Program-made: the position numbers and the translations under genes
DNA from: Mesorhizobium sp.
Lineage (GTDB): Bacteria > Pseudomonadota > Alphaproteobacteria > Rhizobiales > Rhizobiaceae
Direction: 5' to 3'
DNA: 64,000 bases
Assembly: GCA_004020545.1 (NCBI GenBank)
Contig: SAQE01000022.1
Coordinates: 1-64,000, forward strand
Shown here: piece after piece, positions 42,989 through 52,444 of the stretch
Layout of the letters: the number at the start of each line of letters is the position of its first letter
How positions within the stretch are numbered: the stretch's first letter is position 1
Notes under the pieces: generated by a model
What the model was told of the DNA's origin: nothing
The model's database searches: none
What the model saw: the letters and a program-made list of their open reading frames with translations, nothing else

Positions 42989-44884
42989 ATGTTCCGCTGG
43001 TTTGAAAACAGGCTCGATCCATTTCCCGCCGCGGAGCCGGTCGAGCCGCCGAAGACGCTGATAGCGTTCTGCCTGCACTACACGCGCGGTGCCTGGCCCT
43101 ACATCGTCGTCGATGCAGTTCTGGTGGCGGCGATCGCCATCACCGAAGTGTGGATGTTCGGCTTCATGGGCCGCATCGTCGATTGGCTGTCGGCGCAGAA
43201 CCGGGAAACCTTCCTGCAGACCGAGAGCTGGAAGCTGGCCGGCATGGCTTTCGTCGTGCTGTTTGCGCTGCCCGGCACGGTCTGGGTGCGTTCGTTGTTC
43301 AACCAGCAGACGCTGATGGGCAATTATCCCATGCGCATCCGCTGGCAGGTGCATCGCTACCTGCTGAAACAGTCGATGGCTTTCTACCAGGACGAATTCG
43401 CCGGCCGCATCGCCACCAAGCTGATGCAGACCGCACTGGCCGTGCGCGACTGCGTCATGAAGGTTATCGACGTCCTCAACTACGTCATCGTCTACTTCCT
43501 TGGCATGCTGTTCATCGTCGGGTCGGCGGACTTGCGGCTGGCCGCGCCCTTGGGCGTATGGCTGATCGGCTACATCACGCTGCTGCGCATTTTTATTCCC
43601 CGGCTCGGCAAGGTCGGTGAGGAACAGGCCAATGCGCGTTCGACCATGACTGGTCGCGTCGTCGACAGCTATGCCAACATCCAGACGGTGAAGCTGTTTT
43701 CCCACGCGCGCCGCGAGGCCGCCTTCGCTCGGGAAGGCATGGCGGGCTTCCTTGATACCGTCTACCGCTCGATGCGCCTGGTGACGGTGCTCTACGGCCT
43801 ACTCTACATCCTGAATTCGCTGCTTTTGTTCACCGTCACGGCGATCTCGCTGTGGTTGTGGCTCGCCGATGCGGTGACGATCGGCGCGGTCGCGGTGGTC
43901 ATTGGGCTGGTGCTGCGCATGTGGGGCATGTCGCAGTGGATCATGTGGGAGATGACGGGCCTGTTCGAGAATGTCGGCACGGTGCAGGACGGCATCCAGT
44001 CGATTTCGTTGCCGCGCCTAGTCGAGGACAGGCCGGATGCGAAGGATATTGCCGTCACCCGCGGCGAAATCCGCTTCGAGGACATCCGTTTCCATTACGG
44101 CAAGCAGAAGGGCGTCATCGAGAACCTCTCGCTGACCGTGAGGCCGGGCGAGAAGGTCGGTATCGTCGGCCGCTCCGGCGCCGGCAAGTCGACGCTGGTC
44201 AACCTGTTGCTGCGCTTCTACGACCTGGAAAGCGGCAGGATCCTCATCGATGGGCAGGAGATCGCCGGCGTGGCGCAGGATTCGCTGCGTGCGCAGATCG
44301 GCATGGTGACGCAGGACACCTCCCTGCTGCACCGGTCGGTGCGCGACAACATCCTCTACGGCCGGCCTGACGCGACCGACGAGATGCTGCTCGAAGCGGC
44401 GCGGCGGGCAGAGGCGCTCGATTTCATCGGCGGGCTTTCGGACCATAACGGCCGCAAGGGATTCGACTCCCATGTCGGCGATCGGGGCGTCAAATTGTCC
44501 GGCGGCCAGCGGCAGCGCATCGCCATTGCCCGCGTCATGCTGAAGGACGCGCCGATCCTCATCCTCGACGAGGCGACCTCGGCGCTCGATTCGGAAGCCG
44601 AGGCGGCGATACAGGAGAACCTCTACAAGCTGATGCAGGGCAAGACCGTCATCGCCATCGCGCACCGGCTGTCGACCATTGCGGCGATGGACAGGCTCGT
44701 CGTCTTGGACAAGGGCCGCGTCATCGAGGAAGGCTCGCATGAGGAGCTCGTCGCCAAAGGTGGGCTCTATGCCCAACTCTGGCAGCGCCAGTCGGGCGGC
44801 TTCCTGCTCGACGACGTTCCGGCCGAGGCCGCCAACGATGCGATTGCCCATGACTTTGATGCCAAGGGTGAAGCCGCGGAATGA
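42989..44884 (+). CDS. ABC exporter half-transporter, subunit 1
   Basis: A 631-residue type IV exporter half-transporter: six membrane helices in about residues 25-330, then an ATPase domain. Walker A is GRSGAGKST, the Q loop is MVTQDTSLLHRS, the signature is LSGGQRQR, Walker B is ILILDEATSALD and the switch His is in AIAHRLS. All catalytic residues are intact. The ATG at 42989 is preferred, although a GTG three codons earlier is possible. The stop overlaps the start of a second, related exporter gene, so the two likely form a heterodimer. Substrate is unknown; multidrug or lipid export is usual for this class. Confidence 0.9.
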   Translation: MFRWFENRLDPFPAAEPVEPPKTLIAFCLHYTRGAWPYIVVDAVLVAAIAITEVWMFGFMGRIVDWLSAQNRETFLQTESWKLAGMAFVVLFALPGTVWVRSLFNQQTLMGNYPMRIRWQVHRYLLKQSMAFYQDEFAGRIATKLMQTALAVRDCVMKVIDVLNYVIVYFLGMLFIVGSADLRLAAPLGVWLIGYITLLRIFIPRLGKVGEEQANARSTMTGRVVDSYANIQTVKLFSHARREAAFAREGMAGFLDTVYRSMRLVTVLYGLLYILNSLLLFTVTAISLWLWLADAVTIGAVAVVIGLVLRMWGMSQWIMWEMTGLFENVGTVQDGIQSISLPRLVEDRPDAKDIAVTRGEIRFEDIRFHYGKQKGVIENLSLTVRPGEKVGIVGRSGAGKSTLVNLLLRFYDLESGRILIDGQEIAGVAQDSLRAQIGMVTQDTSLLHRSVRDNILYGRPDATDEMLLEAARRAEALDFIGGLSDHNGRKGFDSHVGDRGVKLSGGQRQRIAIARVMLKDAPILILDEATSALDSEAEAAIQENLYKLMQGKTVIAIAHRLSTIAAMDRLVVLDKGRVIEEGSHEELVAKGGLYAQLWQRQSGGFLLDDVPAEAANDAIAHDFDAKGEAAE

Positions 44885-46764
44885 TGAAGGCCGTCTATCG
44901 CTGGTTCGAGCACTGGGTTTACCCGTTCCGCGAGCCCGCGAATCTTCGGCCGCCCGTCAGCGTAGGCGGTTTCCTCTGGCACTATGTCGGGCAGGCGAAG
45001 CTGGCTTTCTTCGCCATGCTCGTCATAGGCGGCGTGGCGCCGCTGGTCGAAGCCGGGCTGTTCTATTTCGTCGGACGGCTGGTCGATATCCTCGATCAGC
45101 TTCCCGGCGAAAGGAGCTGGCATGCGCTATGGGCCGCGGCCGGCCCTGAACTTCTGTTCATGGGTGCGGTCGTGCTTGTCATTCGCACGGCAGTCGTCGG
45201 ACTGGCCGCGTTGGTCGACGAACAGACGATCACGCCTGGCTTCTACAATCTGGTGCGCTGGCAGGCGCACCGGCACGTTTCGCGGCAGTCCTATGCCTTC
45301 TTCCAGAACGATTTCGCCGGCCGCATCGCCACAAAAGTCTGGCAGGCGGGCCAGGCAACCGGCGACCTGATGGAGAGCTTCATCGAGGTCGTCTGGTTCA
45401 TGGTCGTCTACACGGTGACGACGCTGGCGCTGGTTGCCGGTCTCGATCTCAGGCTGGCGGCGCTGGTGGTGGTGTGGATCGTCGCCTTCGGCTGTGTGGC
45501 CAGGCTCCATTTGCCGGCGATCCGCAAACACGCCGAGGCGACGGCCGAAGCTGGCTCGATGATCAACGGCCGCATCGTCGATTCCTATTCGAACGTGCAG
45601 ACGCTGAAGCTTTTCGCCGCCGACGGCGACGACCGCTATATCCGCAGCGGCTTCGATATCTATCTCGATGCGCTGCGGCCGTTCACGCGTCGGCTGACCG
45701 GCGTGCGGATGGCGCTGACAACGCTTTCAGGCATCATGATCACGACGATCGCCGCCTTCGCCATCTATCTCTGGGTCGAAGGCTCGATCACGGTCGGCGC
45801 CGTCGCCTTCACGCTTTCCCTGGTGCTGAGGCTCAACATGCTGCTGGGTCGGCTGATGATGCAGCTCAACAGCATCCTGAGGAATCTCGGCGTGCTCGAG
45901 AATTCCAAGGCGCTGATCACGCAGCCGCTCGGCCTGACCGATGCGCCCGATGCCAGGGAGTTGGTGGTTGCCGGCGGCCGCATCGACCTCAAGAACGTCA
46001 CCTTCCACTACGGCAAAGGGGCAGGGGTCCTCGACGGCATCGACCTCGTCGTGCGGCCGGGTGAGAAGGTCGGGCTGGTCGGCCCGTCGGGTGCCGGCAA
46101 GACGACGCTGGCGAATCTCATCCTGCGCCTCTACGACCTCGAGGGCGGCAAGATCCTGATCGACGGCCAGGATATCGCCGAGGTGACGCAGAATTCTCTG
46201 CGCGCCAATATCGGCGTGGTCAGCCAGGACACCGTGCTCTTCCATCGCTCGCTGCGCGACAACATCAAGCTCGGCATGCCGGGCGCGACCGACGGCCAAG
46301 TGATCGCCGCGGCGCGGAAAGCCGAGGCGCATGACTTCATCATGGGCCTGCGCGACAATCGCGGGCGCGTCGGCTACGAAGCCTATGTCGGTGAGCGCGG
46401 CGTGAAGCTGTCCGGCGGCCAGCGGCAGCGCGTCGCGATCGCCCGCCTTTTCCTCAAGGATGCGCCTATCCTCATCCTCGACGAGGCGACCTCAGCGCTT
46501 GATTCCGACATCGAGGCGGCCATCCAGGAAAACCTGGCGCGGCTGATGGAGGACAAGACCGTGATCGCCATCGCGCACCGGCTATCCACCATCGCTGCGC
46601 TCGACCGGCTGGTGGTGCTCGACGGCGGGCGCATCGTCGAACAGGGCACGCATGACGAACTGGTGGCGCTCGACGGGCTCTATGCGCGGCTCTGGAAACG
46701 GCAGTCCGGCGGCTTCCTGTTCAACGAGGAAAGCGTGCTGGAAGAGACGCGGCCGGCGGAGTAG
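44881..46764 (+). CDS. ABC exporter half-transporter, subunit 2
   Basis: A 627-residue paralogue of the upstream gene with the same plan: membrane domain about 25-325, Walker A GPSGAGKTT, signature LSGGQRQR, Walker B ILILDEATSALD and His in AIAHRLS. Its ATG overlaps the preceding stop by 4 bases. The two proteins share long identical stretches in the ATPase domain (DEATSALDS, IAHRLSTIAA) but differ in the membrane part, as expected for a heterodimeric pump from an old duplication. Neither site looks degenerate. Control may lie in the leader region at 42.2-42.5 kb. Confidence 0.9.
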   Translation: MMKAVYRWFEHWVYPFREPANLRPPVSVGGFLWHYVGQAKLAFFAMLVIGGVAPLVEAGLFYFVGRLVDILDQLPGERSWHALWAAAGPELLFMGAVVLVIRTAVVGLAALVDEQTITPGFYNLVRWQAHRHVSRQSYAFFQNDFAGRIATKVWQAGQATGDLMESFIEVVWFMVVYTVTTLALVAGLDLRLAALVVVWIVAFGCVARLHLPAIRKHAEATAEAGSMINGRIVDSYSNVQTLKLFAADGDDRYIRSGFDIYLDALRPFTRRLTGVRMALTTLSGIMITTIAAFAIYLWVEGSITVGAVAFTLSLVLRLNMLLGRLMMQLNSILRNLGVLENSKALITQPLGLTDAPDARELVVAGGRIDLKNVTFHYGKGAGVLDGIDLVVRPGEKVGLVGPSGAGKTTLANLILRLYDLEGGKILIDGQDIAEVTQNSLRANIGVVSQDTVLFHRSLRDNIKLGMPGATDGQVIAAARKAEAHDFIMGLRDNRGRVGYEAYVGERGVKLSGGQRQRVAIARLFLKDAPILILDEATSALDSDIEAAIQENLARLMEDKTVIAIAHRLSTIAALDRLVVLDGGRIVEQGTHDELVALDGLYARLWKRQSGGFLFNEESVLEETRPAE

Positions 46765-46773
46765 AACGCAATC

Positions 46774-47085
46774 ATGTCGGTACGCATGCCTTCGAATTTC
46801 GGACGCTCAGGCGTGCAGGAAAGCGCGCTCGACCTGCTCGGTCACGAGATCCTCGCCGAGAAGGCGGCGGCCCTTGGCCGCGCCGGCCAGCGCGTCGAGG
46901 AGACGCTGGCGAAGCTGCGCGAGAACGGCGATGGCGAGCATCGCAACCGGCTGCTCAAGGAGGCGGCGGACGCCGTCCACGGCTATTTCATCCAACGCGA
47001 ACTCTGCGGCTTTCGCCGGCACGACGCCGTGATCCGCGAATACAACATCCCGAGAGCGGTGCTGGTCAGGCTCGGCGCCAGCTAG
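46774..47085 (+). CDS. Small protein, unknown (DUF6665-like)
   Basis: One hundred and three residues, helical: LLGHEILAEKAAALGRAGQRVEE, then HGYFIQRELCGFRRHDAVIR and a short end. It follows the exporter pair by 9 bases and is probably part of that transcript. The pattern ALGRAGxxVExxLxxL and IQREsCG resembles small rhizobial proteins labelled DUF6665, from memory only. No catalytic motif was seen. Confidence 0.65.
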   Translation: MSVRMPSNFGRSGVQESALDLLGHEILAEKAAALGRAGQRVEETLAKLRENGDGEHRNRLLKEAADAVHGYFIQRELCGFRRHDAVIREYNIPRAVLVRLGAS

Positions 47086-47090
47086 GAAAC

Positions 47091-47435
47091 CTATTCAAGC
47101 CATTCGGTGATGAAGCTGCCATTCTCATGGATGTCGGTGGTCTCGAGCGGGCCGGGGCCGAGATTGCTGAATTTGTGCGGCGTGTCGGGCGGCACGATGA
47201 GAATCTGGCCGGCGGACGCCTCGATCCGCCGGTCGCCGACGGTAAAGAGCGCTCTCCCCTGCCGGATGACGAAGATCTCAGCATAGGGATGCTTGTGCAG
47301 GCGCGGGCCGCCGCCGATTCCCGGCACATAGTTGAAGATCAGGCAGCTTCTGGAGCCGAAGACGCCGCATTGCAGCTCGCCTTGCCAGCGGTCCGGGGTT
47401 TCCGCCCATTGGTCGCGGTCGATGACATGCGCCAT
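47091..47435 (-). CDS. Cupin-domain protein
   Basis: A 114-residue single-domain cupin. The first motif is GPRLHKHPYAEIFVIRQG (metal ligands His, His and Glu), and the second is PPDTPHKFSNLG (the last ligand His). Such small cupins bind a metal and may be dioxygenases or sugar-binding regulators; the activity cannot be told. It converges on the DUF6665-like gene with 5 bases between stops, and is divergent from petA. Confidence 0.88.
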   Translation of the reverse strand: MAHVIDRDQWAETPDRWQGELQCGVFGSRSCLIFNYVPGIGGGPRLHKHPYAEIFVIRQGRALFTVGDRRIEASAGQILIVPPDTPHKFSNLGPGPLETTDIHENGSFITEWLE

Positions 47436-47748
47436 GGCCGGAGATTAGACCGGGCCAGCGGCTCCTGTCGAGGTAGGCAAGGCTCCGATTTCGCCCAAGA
47501 TTTCCCTCTGTTTCACGGTGTCTGACGCTGAGCAGGCGGAGCGGCAACCCAGGCCGCGGCACATCCCCGCGACAATCTGCCCTTGTGCCTTCACCCGTCT
47601 GGACAAAAACGGGCTTCACGCATAAACCGAACTCCCAAATGCCGGAGGAATTCGCTAGCCTGTTCGCCATGCGCTGTCGGGCCGGCGCGATTGAGCGGGG
47701 ACAAGGCTCGGCCGCCGGCACGGAAAGAGGCGAAAGGATCAGGCACCC
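47436..47748. other. Divergent intergenic region, cupin / petABC
   Basis: About 313 bases with no credible gene. It must hold the cupin promoter and the petABC promoter. I see no strong -35/-10 pair; the stretch from about 47600 to 47650 (GGACAAAAACGGG... CATAAACC) is the most AT-relaxed part and the most likely promoter area for petA. Confidence 0.4.
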
Positions 47749-48309
47749 GTGAGCGCAACCGACATCCACGATCCCAACCGTCGCGATTTTCTCTATATCG
47801 CCACCGGCATGGCCGGCGTGGTCGGCGCAGGCGCCGTCGCATGGCCGTTCATCGACCAGATGCAGCCGGATGCCTCGACGTTGGCGTTGGCTTCGGTCGA
47901 GGTCGATGTCTCTTCGCTCCAGCCCGGCAGTTCGCTGATCGTCAAGTGGCGCGGCAAGCCGGTCGTGGTGCGCAACCGCACCGAGAAGGAGATGAAGGAC
48001 GGCGAGGCTGTCAGCCTCAACGACCTCAAGGATCCGATCGCTCGTAACGCCAACCTGCCCTCCGACGCGCCGGCGACCGACGCCAACCGCACCACCCCCG
48101 GCAAGGAAGCCTGGATGGTGATGGTGCAGGTCTGCACCCATCTCGGCTGTATCCCGCTCGGCCAGGAAGGCGATTTCGGCGGCTGGTTCTGCCCGTGCCA
48201 CGGCTCGCAGTACGACACAGCCGGCCGCATCCGCAAAGGCCCGGCGCCCGAGAACATGGCGATCCCGGTATTCAAATTCATTTCCGATACCAAGATTCTT
48301 ATCGGCTGA
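47749..48309 (+). CDS. petA: Ubiquinol-cytochrome c reductase Rieske iron-sulfur protein
   Basis: A 186-residue Rieske subunit of the cytochrome bc1 complex, which moves electrons from ubiquinol to cytochrome c1. A twin-arginine signal-anchor ([20 protein letters not shown], about 10-29) targets it through Tat. The 2Fe-2S ligands are in CTHLGC (about 129-134) and CPCHGS (about 148-153). Start is GTG with AAAGGAT upstream. It heads petABC; petB follows by 17 bases. Confidence 0.96.
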   Translation: MSATDIHDPNRRDFLYIATGMAGVVGAGAVAWPFIDQMQPDASTLALASVEVDVSSLQPGSSLIVKWRGKPVVVRNRTEKEMKDGEAVSLNDLKDPIARNANLPSDAPATDANRTTPGKEAWMVMVQVCTHLGCIPLGQEGDFGGWFCPCHGSQYDTAGRIRKGPAPENMAIPVFKFISDTKILIG

Positions 48310-48326
48310 GGCAGGGGGATATTTCG

Positions 48327-49631
48327 ATGAGCGAGGGACACTCCACCTACACGCCGAAGACCGGCATCGGACGCTGGGTCGATGCGCGCATGCCGCTGCC
48401 CAGGCTGGTCTATGACAGCTTCGTCGCCTATCCGGTGCCGCGCAACCTCAACTACATGTGGACGTTCGGCGGCATCCTGTCGATCATGCTGGTGGCGCAG
48501 ATCCTGACCGGCATCGTGCTGGCCATGCATTATGCGTCCGACACAAATCTCGCCTTCGATTCGGTCGAGAAGATCATGCGCGACGTGAATTCGGGATGGC
48601 TCTTGCGCTATCTCCATTCCAACGGCGCCTCGTTCTTCTTCGTCGCCGTCTACATCCACATCTTCCGCGGTCTCTTCTACGGTTCCTACAAGGCGCCGCG
48701 CGAGCTTTTGTGGATCCTCGGCTGCATCATCTATCTTCTGATGATGGCTACCGGCTTCATGGGCTACGTGCTGCCGTGGGGTCAGATGAGCTTCTGGGGC
48801 GCCACCGTCATCACCGGCTTCTTCAGCGCCATTCCGCTGGTCGGCAACTGGATCCAGGAATTGCTGCTCGGCGGCTTCGCCGTCGACAATCCGACGCTGA
48901 ACCGCTTCTTCGCGCTGCATTACCTGCTGCCGTTCATGATCGCAGGCGTCGTCGTGCTGCACATCTGGGCGCTGCACGTCGTCGGCCAGTCGAACCCGAC
49001 CGGCATCGAGGTCAAGTCGAAGACCGACACGGTCGCTTTCACGCCCTACGCCACCATCAAGGACGCGTTCGGCATGATCGTGTTCCTGTTCTTCTTCGCC
49101 TATTTCGTCTTCTATCTGCCGAATTATCTCGGCCACCCGGACAACTACACGATCGCCAACCCGCTGAAGACGCCGGCCCACATCGTTCCGGAATGGTATT
49201 TCCTGCCGTTCTACGCGATCCTGCGCGCCATCACCTTCAACATCGGGCCGATCAACTCCAAGCTCGGCGGCGTGCTGTGCATGTTCGGCGCCATCGCCAT
49301 GCTGTTCCTGGTGCCGTGGCTCGACACCTCCAAGGTGCGCTCGGCGGTCTACCGGCCCTGGTACAAGCTGTTCTTCTGGCTGTTCGTAGCCGACGCCATC
49401 CTGCTGGGATGGCTGGGCTCGCAGCCGGCGGAAGGCAGCTACGTGTTCATGGCGCAGATGGCGACGTTGTTCTACTTCGCCTTCTTCCTGGTCGTCATGC
49501 CGGTGCTCGGCCTGATCGAAACGCCGCGGCGCCTGCCGAACTCGATCACCGAGGCGGTGCTGGAAAAGAAGAACAAGGGGGCCGGCGGGCATCCGGCAGG
49601 CGCGGTGAGCGCGCCGGAAACCAAGGGCTGA
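48327..49631 (+). CDS. petB: Cytochrome b of the bc1 complex
   Basis: A 434-residue integral protein with eight membrane helices; it binds two b hemes through histidine pairs and holds both quinone sites. Typical blocks are [59 protein letters not shown], and [20 protein letters not shown] about 7 bases before the ATG fixes the start; the frame upstream overlaps petA and is not translated. The length is that of the alphaproteobacterial form. Confidence 0.97.
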   Translation: MSEGHSTYTPKTGIGRWVDARMPLPRLVYDSFVAYPVPRNLNYMWTFGGILSIMLVAQILTGIVLAMHYASDTNLAFDSVEKIMRDVNSGWLLRYLHSNGASFFFVAVYIHIFRGLFYGSYKAPRELLWILGCIIYLLMMATGFMGYVLPWGQMSFWGATVITGFFSAIPLVGNWIQELLLGGFAVDNPTLNRFFALHYLLPFMIAGVVVLHIWALHVVGQSNPTGIEVKSKTDTVAFTPYATIKDAFGMIVFLFFFAYFVFYLPNYLGHPDNYTIANPLKTPAHIVPEWYFLPFYAILRAITFNIGPINSKLGGVLCMFGAIAMLFLVPWLDTSKVRSAVYRPWYKLFFWLFVADAILLGWLGSQPAEGSYVFMAQMATLFYFAFFLVVMPVLGLIETPRRLPNSITEAVLEKKNKGAGGHPAGAVSAPETKG

Positions 49632-49650
49632 GAATCTGAGGGGATTTGGC

Positions 49651-50508
49651 ATGAAGAAGATTCTCACCTCGCTGGCGCTGCTTGGCCTTGTGGCTGCGGG
49701 CACAATGGCCGCCGCTGCCCAGGAAGGGCATCAAGAGGCAGCGCCGACGCATTTCCCGATCAACGAGCCGAAGGAAATGAGCTGGAGCTTCGCCGGTCCG
49801 TTCGGCACCTATGACAAGGGCCAGCTGCAGCGCGGCCTCAAGGTCTACAAGGAAGTCTGCTCGGCCTGTCACTCGATGAACCTGGTGGCGTTCCGCACCT
49901 TGGAAGGGCTTGGCTATTCTGAAGGTCAGATCAAGACGCTGGCCGCCGAATACACGATCCATGACGGCCCGAACGATGCCGGCGACATGTTCGACCGCCC
50001 GGGCAAGCCGTCGGATCACTTCCCGGCGCCGTTCCCGAACGAGCAGGCCGCCGCTGCAGCCAATGGCGGCGCCGCTCCGCCCGACATGTCGCTGCTCGCC
50101 AAGGCGCGCGGCGTCGAGCGCGGCTTCCCGCGCTTCGTCTTCGACATCTTTACCCAGTACGCCCAGGGCGGCCCGGACTATATCCACTCGCTGTTGACCG
50201 GCTACGACCAGACGCCGCCGGCCGGCATGGTGATCCCGGAAGGCACGCACTACAATCCGTACTTCCTGTCCGGCGTGTCGCTGAAGATGCCGAAGCCGCT
50301 CTCGGACGGCCAGGTGACCTATGACGACGGCTCGCCGCAGACGGTCGACCAGTATTCGCGCGACGTCGCGGCCTTCCTGATGTGGGCGGCGGAGCCGCAT
50401 CTCGAGGACCGCAAGAAGACCGGCTTCCGCGTGCTGGTGTTCCTGCTGCTGTTCGGCGCCCTGGTCTACATGACCAAGCGCAAGGTGTGGGCCGACGTGG
50501 CGCACTGA
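49651..50508 (+). CDS. petC: Cytochrome c1
   Basis: A 285-residue cytochrome c1. The signal peptide is about 1-23. The heme is bound by CSACH (about 70-74) with the methionine ligand in GVSLKMPKP (Met about 213), and the C-terminal membrane anchor is [17 protein letters not shown] with the basic stop KRKVW. This form is a separate gene rather than a cytochrome b/c1 fusion as in Bradyrhizobium fbcH, which is a useful lineage marker. A terminator follows. Confidence 0.97.
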   Translation: MKKILTSLALLGLVAAGTMAAAAQEGHQEAAPTHFPINEPKEMSWSFAGPFGTYDKGQLQRGLKVYKEVCSACHSMNLVAFRTLEGLGYSEGQIKTLAAEYTIHDGPNDAGDMFDRPGKPSDHFPAPFPNEQAAAAANGGAAPPDMSLLAKARGVERGFPRFVFDIFTQYAQGGPDYIHSLLTGYDQTPPAGMVIPEGTHYNPYFLSGVSLKMPKPLSDGQVTYDDGSPQTVDQYSRDVAAFLMWAAEPHLEDRKKTGFRVLVFLLLFGALVYMTKRKVWADVAH

Positions 50509-50532
50509 GCCGTCCGCTTTCAGAAAAATGCG

Positions 50533-50556
50533 AGGGCGCCGAACGGGCGCCCTTTT
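50533..50556 (+). terminator. Terminator after petABC
   Basis: Stem AGGGCGCC with GGCGCCCT, a 5-base loop and a TTTTCTTT run. It ends petABC about 25 bases after the stop and lies 50 bases before apt, which is therefore likely to have its own promoter or to depend on read-through. Confidence 0.85.
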
Positions 50557-50605
50557 CTTTTCGGCTGCCAGCCGGCAAAACTGTACGGCAACGGATCAAC
50601 CGCCC

Positions 50606-51151
50606 ATGAAATCCTCCCTCGAAGACACGCTGCTTGCGGCCATCCGCACCATTCCCGACTATCCGAAGCCCGGCATCCTGTTTCGCGACATCACCACGCT
50701 GCTGGGTGACGCCCGCGCCTTTCGCCGCGCCATCGATGAGCTGGTGCATCCCTATGCCGGGCTGAAGATCGACAAGATCGCCGGCATTGAGGCGCGCGGC
50801 TTCATCCTGGGCGGCGCCGTCGCGCACCAGCTTTCGGCCGGCTTCGTGCCGATCCGCAAGAAGGGCAAGCTGCCTTACGAAACGGTGCGCGTCGCCTACA
50901 GCCTCGAATACGGGCTGGACGAGATGGAGATGCACAAGGACGGCGTTTTAGAAGGCGAGAAGGTGATCTTGGTCGACGACCTGATCGCCACCGGCGGCAC
51001 GGCTGAAGCGGCGGTGAGGCTGCTCAGGCAGATCGGCGCCGACATCGTCGCCGCATGCTTCGTCATCGACCTGCCGGATCTCGGCGGGCGCCGGAAACTG
51101 GAGGCGCTCGGCGTGCCGGTGAGGACGCTGATTGGGTTCGAGGGGCATTGA
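50606..51151 (+). CDS. apt: Adenine phosphoribosyltransferase
   Basis: A 181-residue salvage enzyme that makes AMP from adenine and PRPP. The PRPP motif [13 protein letters not shown] is at about 120-132; the family blocks [18 protein letters not shown] (about 16-33) and [14 protein letters not shown] (about 60-73) are intact. ATG start chosen by family length. Adjacent to petABC, as in other rhizobia. A long palindromic repeat follows. Confidence 0.95.
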   Translation: MKSSLEDTLLAAIRTIPDYPKPGILFRDITTLLGDARAFRRAIDELVHPYAGLKIDKIAGIEARGFILGGAVAHQLSAGFVPIRKKGKLPYETVRVAYSLEYGLDEMEMHKDGVLEGEKVILVDDLIATGGTAEAAVRLLRQIGADIVAACFVIDLPDLGGRRKLEALGVPVRTLIGFEGH

Positions 51152-51160
51152 GTTCTTCCC

Positions 51161-51391
51161 CTTCTCCCCTTGTGGGGTGAGAAGCGGTCCGCTTTACGGA
51201 CGAAAAGCCAATTGCTTGGCTTTTCGAGCTTCGAACGCCCTGAGCCTGCGAAGGGCCGGGTGGTGGCCGATCCACCCCCGGCCGGGTCCCCGCTGCTTTG
51301 CAGCGTCCCGGCGTTCGCTGGCCTTTCATCGTGCCACAGCACGATGAATTCGCTTTCAGCGAACCGGCTGCTCACCCCACAAGGGGAGAAG
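51161..51391. repeat. Multi-hairpin mosaic repeat with perfect 21-bp inverted ends
   Basis: The outer arms CTTCTCCCCTTGTGGGGTGAG at 51161-51181 and its exact reverse complement at 51371-51391 enclose a chain of hairpins: CGAAAAGCCAA/TTGGCTTTTCG (51201-51226), GCCGGGTGG/CCACCC-type arms, and CATCGTGC/GCACGATG. The outer arms match the arm family at 26979-27058 and 41479-41611. It fills nearly the whole gap between the convergent apt and MaoC genes. Transcribed, it would fold into a large branched RNA. Confidence 0.85.
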
Positions 51392-51401
51392 GGAAGGGGC
51401 G

Positions 51402-51872
51402 CTACTCCACCTTCACCAGCACGGCGCTGTCGAACTCGATGACCTTGTCGCCGGTCGAATCGAACCCTTCCGAACGCAGCGTGAGCAGGTTCCAGCCGGG
51501 GCGGCCGGCAAGGGGACGATGGGCAAGAGCGGTGCGGGTGAAAGTCACGGTTTCCCCGGCATAGACCGGCTTCAGCCATTTCAGGTTCCGGAAGCCGGGC
51601 GAGGGGCCGAATTCGGGCTGCGGGCCGGGGCCGGTCCAGCGCACGCCCTCAGTCTCCATGCGTTTTTCGAGGTTGTATTTCATCCAGGTGGCGGCGGTGT
51701 GCCAGCCCGATGCGCAGAGCCCGCCGAGCACGCTCTTCTTCGCCGCCTCTTCGTCGACATGGAAGACCTGCGGATCGTATTTGCGGGCGAAGGCCTTGAT
51801 CTCGTCCGCTTCGAATTTGTGCGAGCCAAGCGTGACGGTCTCACCGATCAGGAAGTACTCGTCGAGCGTCAC
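51402..51872 (-). CDS. MaoC-family dehydratase/hydratase, second of a pair
   Basis: A 156-residue hot-dog-fold protein. The hydratase-type region is FDPQ-like in KYDPQVFHVDEEAAKKSVLGG, followed by LCASGWHTAATWM; the Asp and His positions fit R-hydratases. Its GTG start overlaps the upstream gene's stop by 4 bases (GTGA), so the two proteins are probably made together and could form a mixed dimer. Substrate is unknown; an enoyl-CoA or similar acyl-CoA is expected. Confidence 0.85.
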   Translation of the reverse strand: MTLDEYFLIGETVTLGSHKFEADEIKAFARKYDPQVFHVDEEAAKKSVLGGLCASGWHTAATWMKYNLEKRMETEGVRWTGPGPQPEFGPSPGFRNLKWLKPVYAGETVTFTRTALAHRPLAGRPGWNLLTLRSEGFDSTGDKVIEFDSAVLVKVE

Positions 51873-52330
51873 GCGGCGGCCTCACGGGTCAGGAACATAC
51901 CGGTGTTTTCCAGCTCGAAGACGCATTCGCCGCGCTGGTTGAAGAGTTCGCTGCGCATGCTGACGAAGCCGAGCTGGGGCCGCGATTTGGACGGGCGCTT
52001 GGAAAGCACGGTGACCTTGCCGGTGAGCCGGTCGCCGGCCAGAACCGGCTTCTTCCATTTCACAAGGTCAATGCCCGGCGAGCCCTGCGAGGTCGAATCG
52101 AGCAGGAAGGCGTCGCACAGCATGCGCATGAACATCGCGCAGGTGTGCCATCCCGAGGCCGAAAGCCCGCCCAGGATGCTTGCCTTGCCGGCGTCCTCGT
52201 CGAGATGCATCGGCTGGGCGTCGAACTCGCTGGCGAATTCGACGATCTCGGCAGCGCTAACATCCTTGCTGCCGAGGTCGAGCGAGGCGCCCTCGACGAA
52301 ATCCTCAAAGGCCCATGTCTTTGCGGTCAT
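51869..52330 (-). CDS. MaoC-family dehydratase/hydratase, first of a pair
   Basis: A 153-residue paralogue of the next gene, with EFDAQPMHLDEDAGKASILGG and LSASGWHTCAMFMRM at matching positions. The start is taken at MTAKTWAFEDF; a TTG start 15 codons earlier is possible but less typical. The pair resembles proteins that act as heteromers in fatty-acyl or polyhydroxyalkanoate metabolism, which is inference from the fold. Confidence 0.83.
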   Translation of the reverse strand: MTAKTWAFEDFVEGASLDLGSKDVSAAEIVEFASEFDAQPMHLDEDAGKASILGGLSASGWHTCAMFMRMLCDAFLLDSTSQGSPGIDLVKWKKPVLAGDRLTGKVTVLSKRPSKSRPQLGFVSMRSELFNQRGECVFELENTGMFLTREAAA

Positions 52331-52444
52331 GTCGGCAATCCGGTTGACGAACGCGTGATCCCTAAGGTCGGGCAACCCGGATGCAGGCCCAAGGCAATTT
52401 GGTCAAGTCCTTTCTGGTGAGCCAGTTGTTCCTGGCCGGCAGTG

